Assembly: GCF_033095865.1 (NCBI RefSeq)
Contig: NZ_AP019365.1
Coordinates: forward strand, 1,771,501 to 1,835,500
Origin: Pseudomonas sp. KU43P
GTDB lineage: Bacteria; Pseudomonadota; Gammaproteobacteria; Pseudomonadales; Pseudomonadaceae
Direction of reading: 5' to 3'
DNA: 64,000 bases
The notes under the pieces were generated by a model that had not been told where the DNA came from, searched no databases, and worked only from the letters and a program-made list of their open reading frames with translations. This document shows, in pieces, positions 7,865-16,590 of this stretch. The translations under genes and the position numbers were made by a program. Numbering within the stretch: position 1 is the stretch's first letter; the number at the start of each line of letters is the position of its first letter.

Positions 7865-9135
7865 GATTGTGCAGTCTCGAGGATCAGGATGGCGCGGAAG
7901 TCGTTGACGTTGGTGCGGGTCGGCTCGGTGACGATCAGTGCGTCGAGCGCTGCGAAGTATCCGTAGCCGTTGTTGTTGTCCAGCTCATCGCTGGCCGACA
8001 GGCCCAGGGCTTCGGCGCGGGCGTAGCTGTCTGGCGTCATGAAGGCGCCGGCGTTCTCTTCCGAGCCGTCGATGCCGTCGGTGTCACCGGCCAGGGCGTA
8101 AACGCCCGGCAGGCCCTTGAGGCTTTCGGTAAGGCTGAGCAGGAACTCGGCGTTGCGCCCGCCACGGCCATTGCCGCGCACGGTCACGGTGGTTTCGCCG
8201 CCGGACAGGATCACGCAGGGTGCCTTCAATGGCTGGCCGTGCTGGACGATCTGCCGGGCGATACCGGCATGCACCTTGGCCACTTCGCGCGATTCGCCCT
8301 CCAGGTCGCCGAGGATCAGCGGGCTGAAGCCGGCCTGGCGAGCCTTGACGGCGGCGGCCTCGAGCGATTGCTGGGGCTTGGCGATCAGCTGGAAGTGGCT
8401 GCGGGCCAGGGCCGGGTCGTCGGCCTTGACGGTTTCCGACGCCGGGTTGTTGAGCCAGTCGATGACGGCTTTGGGCGCTTCGATGTCGTAGCGCTTGAGG
8501 ATCGCCAGGGCATCGGCCGAGGTGCTCGGGTCGGCCACGGTGGGGCCGGAGGCGATGACCGTGGCCAGGTCGCCTGGTACGTCGGAAATGGCATAGGTGT
8601 AGACGGTGGCTGGCCAGCAGGCCTTGGCCAGGCGGCCGCCCTTGATCGCCGAGAGGTGCTTGCGCACGCAGTTCATCTCGCCGATGGTGGCGCCGGATTT
8701 GAGCAGGGCCTTGTTGATCTGCTGCTTGTCGGCCAGGGTCAGGCCTTCGGCCGGCAGGGCCAGCAGGGCGGAGCCGCCACCGGAGAGCAGGAAGATGACG
8801 CGGTCGTCTTCATTGAGGTTGCTGACCAGTTCCAGCACGCGCTTGGCCACGGCCAGGCCGGCAGCGTCGGGGACCGGGTGGGCGGCTTCGACCACCTCGA
8901 TCTTCTGGCAGTTGGCGCCGTGGCCGTAGCGGGTCACGACCAGCCCGGAGACTTCGCCCTGCCAGCTTTTCTCGACCACCTCAGCCATGGCGGCGGCGGC
9001 CTTGCCAGCGCCGATGACGATGACCCGGCCGCTACGGTCGGCGGGCAGGTAGGGTTCGAGGACTTGGCGCGGGTGGGCGGCGGCGATGGCTGTTTCGAAC
9101 AGCTCGCCCAGAAGTTTTTGCGGATCGACCGACAT
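7861..9135 (-). CDS. ttuD: Glycerate 2-kinase / TtuD-type hydroxypyruvate reductase (MOFRL family)
   Basis: A 424-residue protein usually named TtuD, hydroxypyruvate reductase. The fold seen is that of the DUF4147/MOFRL family: VIGAGKAAAAMAEV near residue 40, FLLSGGGSALLALP near residue 120, and the C-terminal MOFRL block (GGETTVTVRGNGRGGRNAEF) with DTDGIDGSEENAGA. Characterised members of this family phosphorylate glycerate to 2-phosphoglycerate, and there is no NAD(P)-binding Rossmann motif. Placed between glxR (makes glycerate) and pyk (uses PEP), a glycerate kinase role makes better metabolic sense than a reductase. Start ATG 9135, MSVDPQKLLGEL. Confidence 0.9.
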   Translation of the reverse strand: MSVDPQKLLGELFETAIAAAHPRQVLEPYLPADRSGRVIVIGAGKAAAAMAEVVEKSWQGEVSGLVVTRYGHGANCQKIEVVEAAHPVPDAAGLAVAKRVLELVSNLNEDDRVIFLLSGGGSALLALPAEGLTLADKQQINKALLKSGATIGEMNCVRKHLSAIKGGRLAKACWPATVYTYAISDVPGDLATVIASGPTVADPSTSADALAILKRYDIEAPKAVIDWLNNPASETVKADDPALARSHFQLIAKPQQSLEAAAVKARQAGFSPLILGDLEGESREVAKVHAGIARQIVQHGQPLKAPCVILSGGETTVTVRGNGRGGRNAEFLLSLTESLKGLPGVYALAGDTDGIDGSEENAGAFMTPDSYARAEALGLSASDELDNNNGYGYFAALDALIVTEPTRTNVNDFRAILILETAQS

Positions 9136-9236
9136 GGCAGGCTCCCAGAATTCTTGTTGTTCTCAGAATCGAAAACGCCCCTGGAACTGCCTCCGTGCAG
9201 GCCGAACCAGGGGCGGGTGTTGCTCGGTGTGAGATT

Positions 9237-9305
9237 CATCGCCGGCAAGCCGGCTCCCACAGGGGAGGGTGTGCAGTCCTTGTGGTAGCCGGCTTGCCGG
9301 CGATT
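9237..9305. repeat. REP-type inverted repeat pair
   Basis: Arms at about 9240-9263 and 9282-9305 in the ttuD-glxR gap of the same operon. The second arm has one mismatch (GTGGTAGCC). It is followed by a small hairpin, GGGCTGC AGA GCAGCCC. Confidence 0.8.
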
Positions 9306-9333
9306 GGGCTGCAGAGCAGCCCCACTACTTGAA

Positions 9334-10227
9334 TCACTTATCGTCGCGGATCGAGAAGTTGGCCATGTGCTCCAGGCCTTTGATCAGCGCCGAGTGGTCC
9401 CAGTCGCCGCCGCCCAGCGCCACGCAGGTGCTGAACACTTGCTGGGCGTTGGAGGTGTTGGGCAGGTTGATGCCCAGCTCCTTGGCGCCTTGCAGGGCCA
9501 GGTTCAGGTCCTTCTGGTGCAGGTTGATGCGGAAGCCTGGGTCGAAGGTGCCTTTGATCATGCGCTCGGCGTGCACTTCGAGGATCTTCGACGACGCGAA
9601 GCCGCCCATCAGTGCTTCACGTACCTTGGCAGGGTCGGCGCCGTTCTTGGCGGCGAACAGCAGGGCTTCACCGACGGCCTGGATGTTCAGGGCAACGATG
9701 ATCTGGTTGGCGACCTTGGCGGTCTGGCCGTCGCCGTTGCCGCCGACGCGGGTGATGTTCTTGCCCATGGCCTGGAACAGTGGCAGTGCGCGTTCGAAGG
9801 CTTTCGGGCAACCACCGACCATGATGCTCAGGGTCGCAGCCTTGGCACCGACTTCGCCGCCGGACACCGGAGCGTCCAGGTAGGCAGCACCAGTGGCCTT
9901 GATCTTTTCGGCGAAGGCCTTGGTGGCGGTCGGCGAGATCGAGCTCATGTCGATCACCACCTTGTTCGGGCCGACACCTTCGGCAACGCCGTTCTCACCG
10001 AACAGGACGCTGTCGACCTGCGGGGTGTCCGGAACCATGACGATGATGAATTCGGCTTCCTGGGCAACCTCTTTCGGGTTGGCCAGGGCCACGGCGCCAG
10101 CGGCGATCAGGTCGGCCGGGGCAGCATCGTGGTGGGTGGAAACGAAGATGCTGTGACCTGCTTTCTGCAGGTTCTGAGCCATGGGCTTGCCCATGATGCC
10201 GGTGCCGAGGAATCCGATTTTAGCCAT
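9334..10227 (-). CDS. glxR: 2-hydroxy-3-oxopropionate (tartronate semialdehyde) reductase
   Basis: A 297-residue dehydrogenase that reduces tartronate semialdehyde to D-glycerate with NAD(P)H. The N-terminus is a Rossmann motif, KIGFLGTGIMGKPMAQN, of the beta-hydroxyacid dehydrogenase family; the catalytic region DAPVSGGEVGAKAATL (near residue 118) and the lysine motif GGNGDGQTAKVANQI (near residue 165) follow. It is third in the glyoxylate operon, 49 bp after hyi. The product goes to the glycerate kinase encoded next. Confidence 0.96.
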   Translation of the reverse strand: MAKIGFLGTGIMGKPMAQNLQKAGHSIFVSTHHDAAPADLIAAGAVALANPKEVAQEAEFIIVMVPDTPQVDSVLFGENGVAEGVGPNKVVIDMSSISPTATKAFAEKIKATGAAYLDAPVSGGEVGAKAATLSIMVGGCPKAFERALPLFQAMGKNITRVGGNGDGQTAKVANQIIVALNIQAVGEALLFAAKNGADPAKVREALMGGFASSKILEVHAERMIKGTFDPGFRINLHQKDLNLALQGAKELGINLPNTSNAQQVFSTCVALGGGDWDHSALIKGLEHMANFSIRDDK

Positions 10228-10276
10228 GAGAAATTACCTCTTTTATATTTGTTCGCGGGCCCGAAGGCGCGGTGAT

Positions 10277-11059
10277 TCAGATCGCGTTATGGGTCTTGAG
10301 CCAGCCCAGGCCTGCTTCGGTAGTGGTCAGCGGCTTGTACTCCGCGCCCACCCAACCCTGGTAGCCGATGCGGTCCAGGTGTTCGAACAGGAAGCGGTAG
10401 TTGATCTCGCCGGTGCCAGGTTCGTTGCGGCCCGGGTTGTCGGCCAGCTGGATGTGGTTGATCAGTTGCAGGTTGGCTTCCATGGTGCGAGCCAGGTCAC
10501 CTTCCATGATCTGCATGTGGTAGATGTCGTACTGCAGGAACAGGTTGTCGCTGCCCACCTCGGCCTGGATTTCCAGGGCCTGCTGGGTGGTGTTCAGGTA
10601 GAAACCCGGGATGTCGCGGGTGTTGATCATTTCCATGACCAGGCGAATACCGGCGGCCTTGAGCTTGTCGGCGGCGTAGCGCAGGTTCTCGACGAAGGTC
10701 TTGCGCACGGTGGCGCAATCCGGGCCTTGTGGACGAATGCCGGCCAGGGCGTTGACCTGGGTGTTGCCCAGTACCTTGGCGTACTCAATGGCCTTGTCGA
10801 CACCGGCGCGGAACTCTTCGATGCGGTCAGGGTGGCAGGTAATGCCGCGCTCACCTTTCGACCAGTCGCCCGCCGGCAGGTTGAATAGCACTTGGGTCAG
10901 GCCGTGGGCATCGAGCTGCTGTTTGATTTCGGCTGCGCTGAAATCATACGGGAAGAGGTATTCGACACCGCTGAAACCGGCGTCGGCGGCAGCCTTGAAG
11001 CGGGCCAGGAAGTCCTGTTCGGTGAACAGCATGGACAGGTTGGCAGCGAAGCGAGGCAT
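10277..11059 (-). CDS. hyi: Hydroxypyruvate isomerase
   Basis: A 260-residue TIM-barrel enzyme interconverting hydroxypyruvate and tartronate semialdehyde. It begins MPRFAANLSMLFTEQDFLAR, typical of Hyi, and shows metal-ligand patterns of the xylose isomerase-like barrel: LVMEMINTRD near residue 143, YDIYHMQIMEGD near residue 183, and HIQLADNPGRNEPGTGE near residue 211. It lies 52 bp after gcl and acts as a side entry between Gcl and GlxR. Confidence 0.96.
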   Translation of the reverse strand: MPRFAANLSMLFTEQDFLARFKAAADAGFSGVEYLFPYDFSAAEIKQQLDAHGLTQVLFNLPAGDWSKGERGITCHPDRIEEFRAGVDKAIEYAKVLGNTQVNALAGIRPQGPDCATVRKTFVENLRYAADKLKAAGIRLVMEMINTRDIPGFYLNTTQQALEIQAEVGSDNLFLQYDIYHMQIMEGDLARTMEANLQLINHIQLADNPGRNEPGTGEINYRFLFEHLDRIGYQGWVGAEYKPLTTTEAGLGWLKTHNAI

Positions 11060-11111
11060 GAGTTGTCTCCTTGCGTTGAAGGCCCCCGGGCAGCCCGGGG
11101 GCGTCAGGCGA

Positions 11112-12887
11112 TCAGTCGAGCAGCGAGATGGCGGTTGGCGCGTCGTTGCCGACCAGGGCGAGGTCTTCGAATTCGTTGACCGCGTTGATCTCGGTGCCCA
11201 TGGAAATGTTGGTCACACGCTCGAGAATCACTTCGACCACCACCGGCACGCGGAACTCTTCGGCCATCTTCTGCGCCTTGAGCAGGGCAGGGGCGATGTC
11301 GTTCGGCTCGAACACGCGGATGGCCTTGCAGCCCAGGCCTTCGACCACGGCGACGTGGTCGACACCGTAGGTGGCGGCGTCGGTGGCGTTGATGTTCTCG
11401 AACGCCAGTTGTACACAGTAATCCATGTCGAAGCCACGCTGCGCCTGGCGAATCAGGCCCAGGTAGGCGTTGTTCACCAGTACGTGGACGTACGGCAGGT
11501 TGAACTGCGCGCCCACGGCCAGTTCTTCGATCATGAACTGGAAGTCGTAGTCACCGGACAGCGCCACAACCTTGCGTTTCGGGTCAGCCTTGACCACGCC
11601 CAGGGCAGCAGGGATGGTCCAGCCCAGCGGGCCGGCCTGGCCGCAGTTGATCCAGTGGCGTGGCTTGTACACGTGCAGGAACTGTGCGCCGGCGATCTGC
11701 GACAGGCCGATGGTGCTGACGTAGCAGGTGTCCTTGCCGAAGACCTGGTTCATCTCTTCGTAGACGCGCTGAGGCTTGACCGGCACGTTGTCGAAGTGGG
11801 TCTTGCGCTGCAGGGTGGCTTTGCGCTGCTGGCAGTCTTCCAGCCACGCCTTGCGGCACTTCAGCTTGCCAGCGGCTTTCCACTCGCGGGCCACTTCCAG
11901 GAACACGTCCAGCGCCTTGCCGGCATCGGAAACGATACCCAGGTCCGGGGTGAATACACGGCCGATCTGGGTCGGTTCGATGTCCACGTGCACGAACTTG
12001 CGGCCTTCGGTGTAGACATCGACCGAACCGGTGTGGCGGTTGGCCCAGCGGTTGCCGATACCGAACACCAGATCGGATTTGAGCAGGGTGGCGTTGCCAT
12101 AGCGGTGCGAGGTCTGCAGGCCGACCATGCCGACCATCAGTTCGTGGTCGTCCGGGATGGTGCCCCAGCCCATCAGGGTCGGGATCACCGGCACGCCGGT
12201 CAGTTCGGCGAACTCGACCAGCTTGTCGCTGGCGTCGGCGTTGATGATGCCGCCACCGGCTACCAGCAGTGGGCGCTCGGCGTCGTTGAGCAGGGCCAGG
12301 GCTTTTTCAGCCTGTACGCGGGTAGCGGACGGCTTGTTGACTGGCAGCGGCTCGTAGGCGTCGATGTCGAATTCGATCTCGGCCATCTGCACGTCGAACG
12401 GCAGGTCGATCAGCACTGGGCCTGGGCGGCCGGTGCGCATTTCATAGAAGGCCTTCTGGAAGGCGTAAGGCACCTGGCCCGGCTCCAGAACGGTGGTGGC
12501 CCACTTGGTGACCGGCTTGACGATGCTGGTGATGTCGACGGCCTGGAAGTCTTCCTTGTGCAGGCGAGCACGCGGAGCTTGGCCGGTGATGCAGAGGATT
12601 GGAATGGAGTCGGCCGACGCGCTGTACAGGCCGGTGACCATGTCGGTGCCGGCTGGGCCGGAGGTACCGATGCACACGCCGATGTTGCCCGGGTTGGCGC
12701 GAGTGTAGCCCTCGGCCATGTGCGAGGCGCCTTCGACGTGACGAGCGAGGACGTGATCGATGCCACCCACTTTCTTCAGGGCCGAATACAACGGGTTGAT
12801 GGCAGCCCCCGGGATGCCGAATGCGGTATCTACACCTTCACGGCGCATGACCAGAACGGCTGCATCGATTGCTCTCATTTTGCTCAT
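11112..12887 (-). CDS. gcl: Glyoxylate carboligase
   Basis: A 591-residue thiamine-diphosphate enzyme joining two glyoxylates into tartronate semialdehyde and CO2. It shows the three-domain layout of the family: N-terminal domain [20 protein letters not shown] and [14 protein letters not shown], a central FAD-type domain, and the C-terminal ThDP site ([15 protein letters not shown], then [12 protein letters not shown]). Instead of the usual catalytic glutamate, Gcl enzymes have valine in the first domain, consistent with the AFGIPGAAI region here. First gene of the operon; its ATG lies 25 bp after a TTGTATACAA palindrome that would be well placed to block transcription. Confidence 0.97.
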   Translation of the reverse strand: MSKMRAIDAAVLVMRREGVDTAFGIPGAAINPLYSALKKVGGIDHVLARHVEGASHMAEGYTRANPGNIGVCIGTSGPAGTDMVTGLYSASADSIPILCITGQAPRARLHKEDFQAVDITSIVKPVTKWATTVLEPGQVPYAFQKAFYEMRTGRPGPVLIDLPFDVQMAEIEFDIDAYEPLPVNKPSATRVQAEKALALLNDAERPLLVAGGGIINADASDKLVEFAELTGVPVIPTLMGWGTIPDDHELMVGMVGLQTSHRYGNATLLKSDLVFGIGNRWANRHTGSVDVYTEGRKFVHVDIEPTQIGRVFTPDLGIVSDAGKALDVFLEVAREWKAAGKLKCRKAWLEDCQQRKATLQRKTHFDNVPVKPQRVYEEMNQVFGKDTCYVSTIGLSQIAGAQFLHVYKPRHWINCGQAGPLGWTIPAALGVVKADPKRKVVALSGDYDFQFMIEELAVGAQFNLPYVHVLVNNAYLGLIRQAQRGFDMDYCVQLAFENINATDAATYGVDHVAVVEGLGCKAIRVFEPNDIAPALLKAQKMAEEFRVPVVVEVILERVTNISMGTEINAVNEFEDLALVGNDAPTAISLLD

Positions 12888-12912
12888 GGTTTGTGCCTCA
12901 TCGATTTTGTAA

Positions 12913-12922
12913 TTGTATACAA
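12913..12922. promoter_or_regulatory. Candidate GntR operator upstream of gcl
   Basis: The perfect palindrome TTGTATACAA fits the GntR consensus GTM-KAC core. It recurs at 13053, 22495 and, as TTGTGTACAA, at 22678 and 25014, always between purine-catabolic genes. The position just ahead of the gcl start suggests repression. Confidence 0.6.
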
Positions 12923-13052
12923 CTTGCTTTGTGCCAGAGTGTATTCATGGCTGGCAGCTCAGGTCAACGGGTTTTCGTCGGAGGAGGTCGCTTTCGTTCG
13001 AGCGCCCATGAAAACGGCGGTTTGCGGTCTCGCATACGATCGTTTCAATTTA

Positions 13053-13062
13053 TTGTATACAA
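13053..13062. promoter_or_regulatory. Candidate GntR operator upstream of the glcG-like gene
   Basis: A second perfect TTGTATACAA in the gcl/glcG divergent promoter, 82 bp ahead of the ATG at 13145. Two sites 140 bp apart could allow looping or serve each promoter separately. Confidence 0.6.
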
Positions 13063-13144
13063 AAATACATTCAGTTGTGTTCTATTGCCTTATCGGTTTT
13101 TCACCTGCCCTCAGGGCTTCTCACAACAAGAAGAGGACCTTTCC

Positions 13145-13585
13145 ATGAACGCTTTGAACCTGAAAGTCGCTGTCAGCCTGGTCAACGCCGCGCTGGCGGC
13201 GGGCCGCAAGATCAATGCCGCACCCTTGACGGTGGCGGTGCTGGATGCCGGTGGGCACCTGCTGGCGCTGCAGCGCGAGGACGGGGCCAGCCTGATTCGG
13301 CCGGAAGTGGCCACGGGTAAGGCCTGGGGGGCGATTGCCCTAGGCAAGGGATCGCGCTTGCTGGCGCTGGATGCTCAGCAACGGCCGGCGTTTTTCGCGG
13401 CGTTGAACGGTCTTGGCGAGCGCCCGGTGGTACCGGCGCCGGGTGGTGTGCTGATTCGTGATCAGGACGGCAAGGTGCTGGGAGCGGTAGGGATCAGCGG
13501 CGATACGTCGGATATCGACGAACAGTGTGCGATCAGTGCGATCGAGGAGATAGGGTTGAAGGCGGATGCTGGGGTGGCTGCCTAA
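13145..13585 (+). CDS. GlcG/HbpS family protein
   Basis: A 146-residue protein of the GlcG/HbpS (DUF336) family, of which some members bind haem and others sit in glycolate or diol operons without a proven role. The family pattern VAVLDAGGHLLALQREDGA near residue 30 and the C-terminal VPAPGGVLIRDQDGKVLGAVGISGD near residue 95 are visible. It is divergent from gcl and shares two TTGTATACAA sites, so it is probably co-regulated with glyoxylate use. No signal peptide. The start has AAGAGGA upstream. Confidence 0.85.
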   Translation: MNALNLKVAVSLVNAALAAGRKINAAPLTVAVLDAGGHLLALQREDGASLIRPEVATGKAWGAIALGKGSRLLALDAQQRPAFFAALNGLGERPVVPAPGGVLIRDQDGKVLGAVGISGDTSDIDEQCAISAIEEIGLKADAGVAA

Positions 13586-13604
13586 ATCCCTCTTGGCTGT
13601 ACTG

Positions 13605-13685
13605 GCCTCATCGCCGGCAAGCCGGCTCCCACAAAGTGCCTGTGTGGCCCATCCCTGTGGGAGCTGGCTTGCCGGCGATGGGGCC
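13605..13685. repeat. REP-type inverted repeat pair
   Basis: Arms GCCGGCAAGCCGGCTCCCAC and GGGAGCTGGCTTGCCGGC lie between the convergent ends of the glcG-like gene and the TetR regulator gene, as is usual for REP elements. Confidence 0.85.
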
Positions 13686-13687
13686 CA

Positions 13688-14299
13688 TCAGGCCGCCTCA
13701 GGCTCACACCCCTTGAGCACCAGGCGAATGATGGTCTCCGCCGCCGCTTCATAATCACTGTCGGCCAGCTTGGCCTTGCCGGTGATCACCGAGATCTGCC
13801 AATCGAAGTCGGCGTAGGTCTGCGTCGCTGCCCAGATGCTGAACATCAGGTGATGCGGGTCGACATTGGCAATCTGCCCACGCTCGATCCAGCGTTGGAT
13901 GCACTCGATGTTGTGGCGAGCCTGCTCGTTGAGCTGCTCGACCTGGTTCGGCGACAGGTGCGGCGCACCGTGCATGATCTCGCTGGCGAACACCTTCGAA
14001 GCATGCGGCAGGTCGCGCGAGATGCGGATCTTCGAGCGGATGTAGGAACTCAGCACTTCCTTTGGATCACCGTCGGCATTGAACGGCGTCGACGCCTGCA
14101 TGATCGGCGCGATGATGCTCTCGAGCACTTCGCGGTAGAGGTTGTCCTTGGACTTGAAGTAGTAGTACACGTTCGGCTTGGGCAGGCCGGCCTTGGCCGC
14201 GATATCGCTGGTCTTGGTGGCGGCGAAGCCCTTGTCGGCGAATTCCTCGCTGGCCGCGCGCAGGATCAGTTCCTTGTTGCGCTCGCGAATGGTGCTCAT
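13688..14299 (-). CDS. TetR/AcrR-family regulator, RutR-like
   Basis: A 203-residue repressor-type protein. The N-terminal TetR helix-turn-helix is clear (EEFADKGFAATKTSDIAAKA, then GLPKPNVYYYFKSKDNLYREV). The C-terminal half (RISRDLPHASKVFASEIMHGAPHL, QWIERGQIANVDPHHLMFSIWA) matches the YcdC/RutR ligand-binding domain; E. coli RutR senses uracil and thymine and controls pyrimidine and some purine genes. A nucleobase ligand is therefore plausible but inferred. Start ATG at 14299, with AGGAAG nine bases upstream; an earlier in-frame ATG has no domain support. Confidence 0.88.
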   Translation of the reverse strand: MSTIRERNKELILRAASEEFADKGFAATKTSDIAAKAGLPKPNVYYYFKSKDNLYREVLESIIAPIMQASTPFNADGDPKEVLSSYIRSKIRISRDLPHASKVFASEIMHGAPHLSPNQVEQLNEQARHNIECIQRWIERGQIANVDPHHLMFSIWAATQTYADFDWQISVITGKAKLADSDYEAAAETIIRLVLKGCEPEAA

Positions 14300-14430
14300 G
14301 GTCGGGGGTCTTCCTCGTGTCTGGCCACCTCTGAGAGTGACCGGGCATGGTAGCACCGGCGTCCACAAGCGCTCAAGGCAGCGACTTTCGGCTAGACTCC
14401 GGCCCACTCATCAAACAGGAAGCGACAAAC

Positions 14431-15345
14431 ATGGCAGGCAGCAGTCTATTGGTACTCCTTGACGACATCGCCACCGTGCTCGATGACGTCTCGCTGATGA
14501 CCAAGGTCGCGGCGAAGAAGACCGCAGGCGTGCTGGGCGACGACCTGGCGCTCAACGCCCAGCAGGTCACGGGTGTGCGCGCCGAGCGCGAGATCCCGGT
14601 GGTGTGGGCGGTGGCCAAGGGTTCGTTCATCAACAAAGCGATCCTGGTGCCGGCGGCGCTGCTGATCAGCGCGTTCATCCCGTGGGCGGTGACACCACTG
14701 CTGATGATCGGCGGTGCCTACCTGTGCTTCGAAGGGTTCGAGAAGCTGGCGCACAAGTTCCTGCACAGCAAGGAAGAGGACAGCGCCCAGCACGAGGCGC
14801 GCAAGGAAGCCGTGGCGGATACCAACGTCGATCTGGTCGCCTATGAGAAGACCAAGATCAAGGGCGCGGTGCGCACCGATTTCATCCTGTCGGCAGAGAT
14901 CATCGCCATTACCTTGGGCACTGTGGCGGATGCGCCACTGACCCAGCAGATCATCGTGCTGTCGGGCATCGCCATTGTCATGACCATCGGCGTGTACGGG
15001 CTGGTGGGTGGCATCGTCAAGCTAGATGACCTGGGCCTGTGGATGACCCAGAAGGCTTCGAAAGTTGCCCAGGCGGTAGGCAATGGCATCCTGCGTGCTG
15101 CGCCCTACATGATGAAAAGCCTGTCGGTGATTGGCACCGCGGCGATGTTCCTGGTCGGTGGCGGGATTCTGGTGCATGGCGTCGCACCCCTGCATCACGC
15201 CATCGAGGCATTCAGCGCAGGGCGCGGTGGGGCGCTGACCGGCGCTTTGCTCAATGGTGGTGTGGGGATTGTCGCGGGTGCCGTGGTACTGGCGTTGGTT
15301 GCAGTGGCCGGGAAGCTGTGGCGAGCTGTAAAACCCGCAACCTGA
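14431..15345 (+). CDS. DUF808 family inner-membrane protein (YedI-like)
   Basis: A 304-residue membrane protein beginning [20 protein letters not shown], the typical DUF808/YedI start, with [20 protein letters not shown] near residue 30. At least four hydrophobic segments follow, including one near residue 155 and a glycine-rich pair at the C-terminus. Function is unknown. The start is supported by AGGAAGCG eight bases upstream. It is divergent from the TetR gene. Confidence 0.88.
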   Translation: MAGSSLLVLLDDIATVLDDVSLMTKVAAKKTAGVLGDDLALNAQQVTGVRAEREIPVVWAVAKGSFINKAILVPAALLISAFIPWAVTPLLMIGGAYLCFEGFEKLAHKFLHSKEEDSAQHEARKEAVADTNVDLVAYEKTKIKGAVRTDFILSAEIIAITLGTVADAPLTQQIIVLSGIAIVMTIGVYGLVGGIVKLDDLGLWMTQKASKVAQAVGNGILRAAPYMMKSLSVIGTAAMFLVGGGILVHGVAPLHHAIEAFSAGRGGALTGALLNGGVGIVAGAVVLALVAVAGKLWRAVKPAT

Positions 15346-15350
15346 TGCGG

Positions 15351-15432
15351 ATCGCCGGCAAGCCGGCTCCCACAGTCGACCGCCTATCTCAGGCAGGGCG
15401 CTATGCTCGTGGGAGCCGGCTTGCCGGCGATG
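15351..15432. repeat. REP-type inverted repeat pair
   Basis: Two arms between the convergent ends of the DUF808 gene and the first Tsx-like gene, followed at once by the hairpin GGGCTGC AGA GCAGCCC (15432-15448). Confidence 0.85.
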
Positions 15433-15453
15433 GGCTGCAGAGCAGCCCCCCTA

Positions 15454-16236
15454 TCAGAAGTGAACCTTGACCAGGAAGCTCGCGGTGTTCTGGTCAGTGG
15501 TGAACCCATCGGAATCCTTGATCCCGTACTTGTTCTTCCAGTAGTCGTACTCGAAACCGACGTACAACTGCTTCTCGCCCAGGTGCAGCGCCTTGCCCAG
15601 GTCGTACTTGACCTGCGGGTTGAAGTGCAGGTTGGCGTGGTACTCGCCGCGGCTGTTCTCGTCGTTGTCGACGACCCAGTCCATGAAACCGTCGATGAGG
15701 ATGTCGGACGAGCCCACAGGGATGGTGTACGACCATACGGGCGTGATCTGCCAGACGTTGTCACCCGGGCGGCTGCCGTCGGTGGTGCGCTGGTAGAAGT
15801 TCAGCTGGAAGTAGTCAAAGCCTGGGATGGCCAGGTCGAAGCCTGGGCCGATCAGATACGACTCGGTATCACCTTCGCCGAACTCGTAGGTCATGGCCAG
15901 CAGCACGTCCTTGACCGGGCCGAACTCCAGCTTCTGGTCGAAGATCTTGCCGAACGACAGGCGCGGGCTGAATTCACCGTAGTAGGTGTTGTCGCCGTTG
16001 TTGAAGTCCTTCTTGCCGTTATAGAAGATCTTGTCGACGAAGAAGAAGTTGTCGCCGTACTTCCAGCCATCGGCGTGCTCGAAGGTAACGGTCTGCTGAA
16101 CCTCGGGGTTGACCTTGAAGTTCTTGCCCCACAGGTAGGTCAGGCTGTTGTTCTGCCACTGCAGCAGGTCGCCGGCGAAGGTCGTGCCGCAGGCCAGCAG
16201 GCCGCCCGCGAGAATCAGGCTATTGATGGTACGCAT
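15454..16236 (-). CDS. Tsx-like outer-membrane channel protein, copy 1
   Basis: A 260-residue outer-membrane beta-barrel of the OmpK/Tsx nucleoside-specific channel family. A signal peptide (MRTINSLILAGGLLACGTTF, cleaved after FAG or nearby) precedes alternating aromatic strands: QWQNNSLTYLWGKNF, TFEHADGWKYGDNFFFVDK, YYGEFSPRLSFGKI and a terminal aromatic residue (LVKVHF), the usual outer-membrane assembly signal. It is a close paralogue of the gene at 16591 and, by position after the permease, probably admits nucleosides or purine bases. Start ATG 16236; an upstream ATG at 16326 lacks a signal peptide. Confidence 0.88.
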   Translation of the reverse strand: MRTINSLILAGGLLACGTTFAGDLLQWQNNSLTYLWGKNFKVNPEVQQTVTFEHADGWKYGDNFFFVDKIFYNGKKDFNNGDNTYYGEFSPRLSFGKIFDQKLEFGPVKDVLLAMTYEFGEGDTESYLIGPGFDLAIPGFDYFQLNFYQRTTDGSRPGDNVWQITPVWSYTIPVGSSDILIDGFMDWVVDNDENSRGEYHANLHFNPQVKYDLGKALHLGEKQLYVGFEYDYWKNKYGIKDSDGFTTDQNTASFLVKVHF

Positions 16237-16590
16237 TGCGAGTGTCGCTCCCTTGTTTTGATCTGTTGTCAGCGCTCGTACAGGCGCTGTTTTTGTCTTT
16301 TGAGTCAGCTTTTTTCGATAGGCCACAGCTGTTTGGCAAGAGCTGCGCCAACTTTTCCGGGTTGGCTACAACGGTCCTGCTCGACTCGTTCTGAACGGAT
16401 GAAAATGGGTATTTCAGGCTGGCAACACGTTGGCCAACCGCCCGAATTCATTGACTGAGCGGTCAGTAAACGCAGGCAGGATCCGTCCTGCCCTGATCGA
16501 GGGGGCGCGCAGATTACTGGCTTGCGCGCCGGTCCTCAAGTGCTCCGTCCTGGAGCACGGTGTTACAAACTTGTGCGTTCGGTCAGGTTA
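16237..16590. other. Intergenic region between the two Tsx-like genes
   Basis: About 350 bp without a supported gene. It holds a TetR-like dyad ACTGAGCGGTCAGT at 16454-16467 and a hairpin GTGCTCC GTCCT GGAGCAC at 16540-16558 without a U-run, just past the 3' end of the upstream gene. The separate leader suggests that copy 1 can be transcribed on its own. Confidence 0.5.
16454..16467. promoter_or_regulatory. TetR-type dyad upstream of Tsx-like copy 1
   Basis: ACTGAGCGGTCAGT, 217 bp ahead of the ATG at 16236. With the preceding TTG it partly resembles the E. coli RutR site TTGACCANNTGGTCAA, and a RutR-like gene lies 1.2 kb away. The link is a guess from similarity. Confidence 0.3.
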
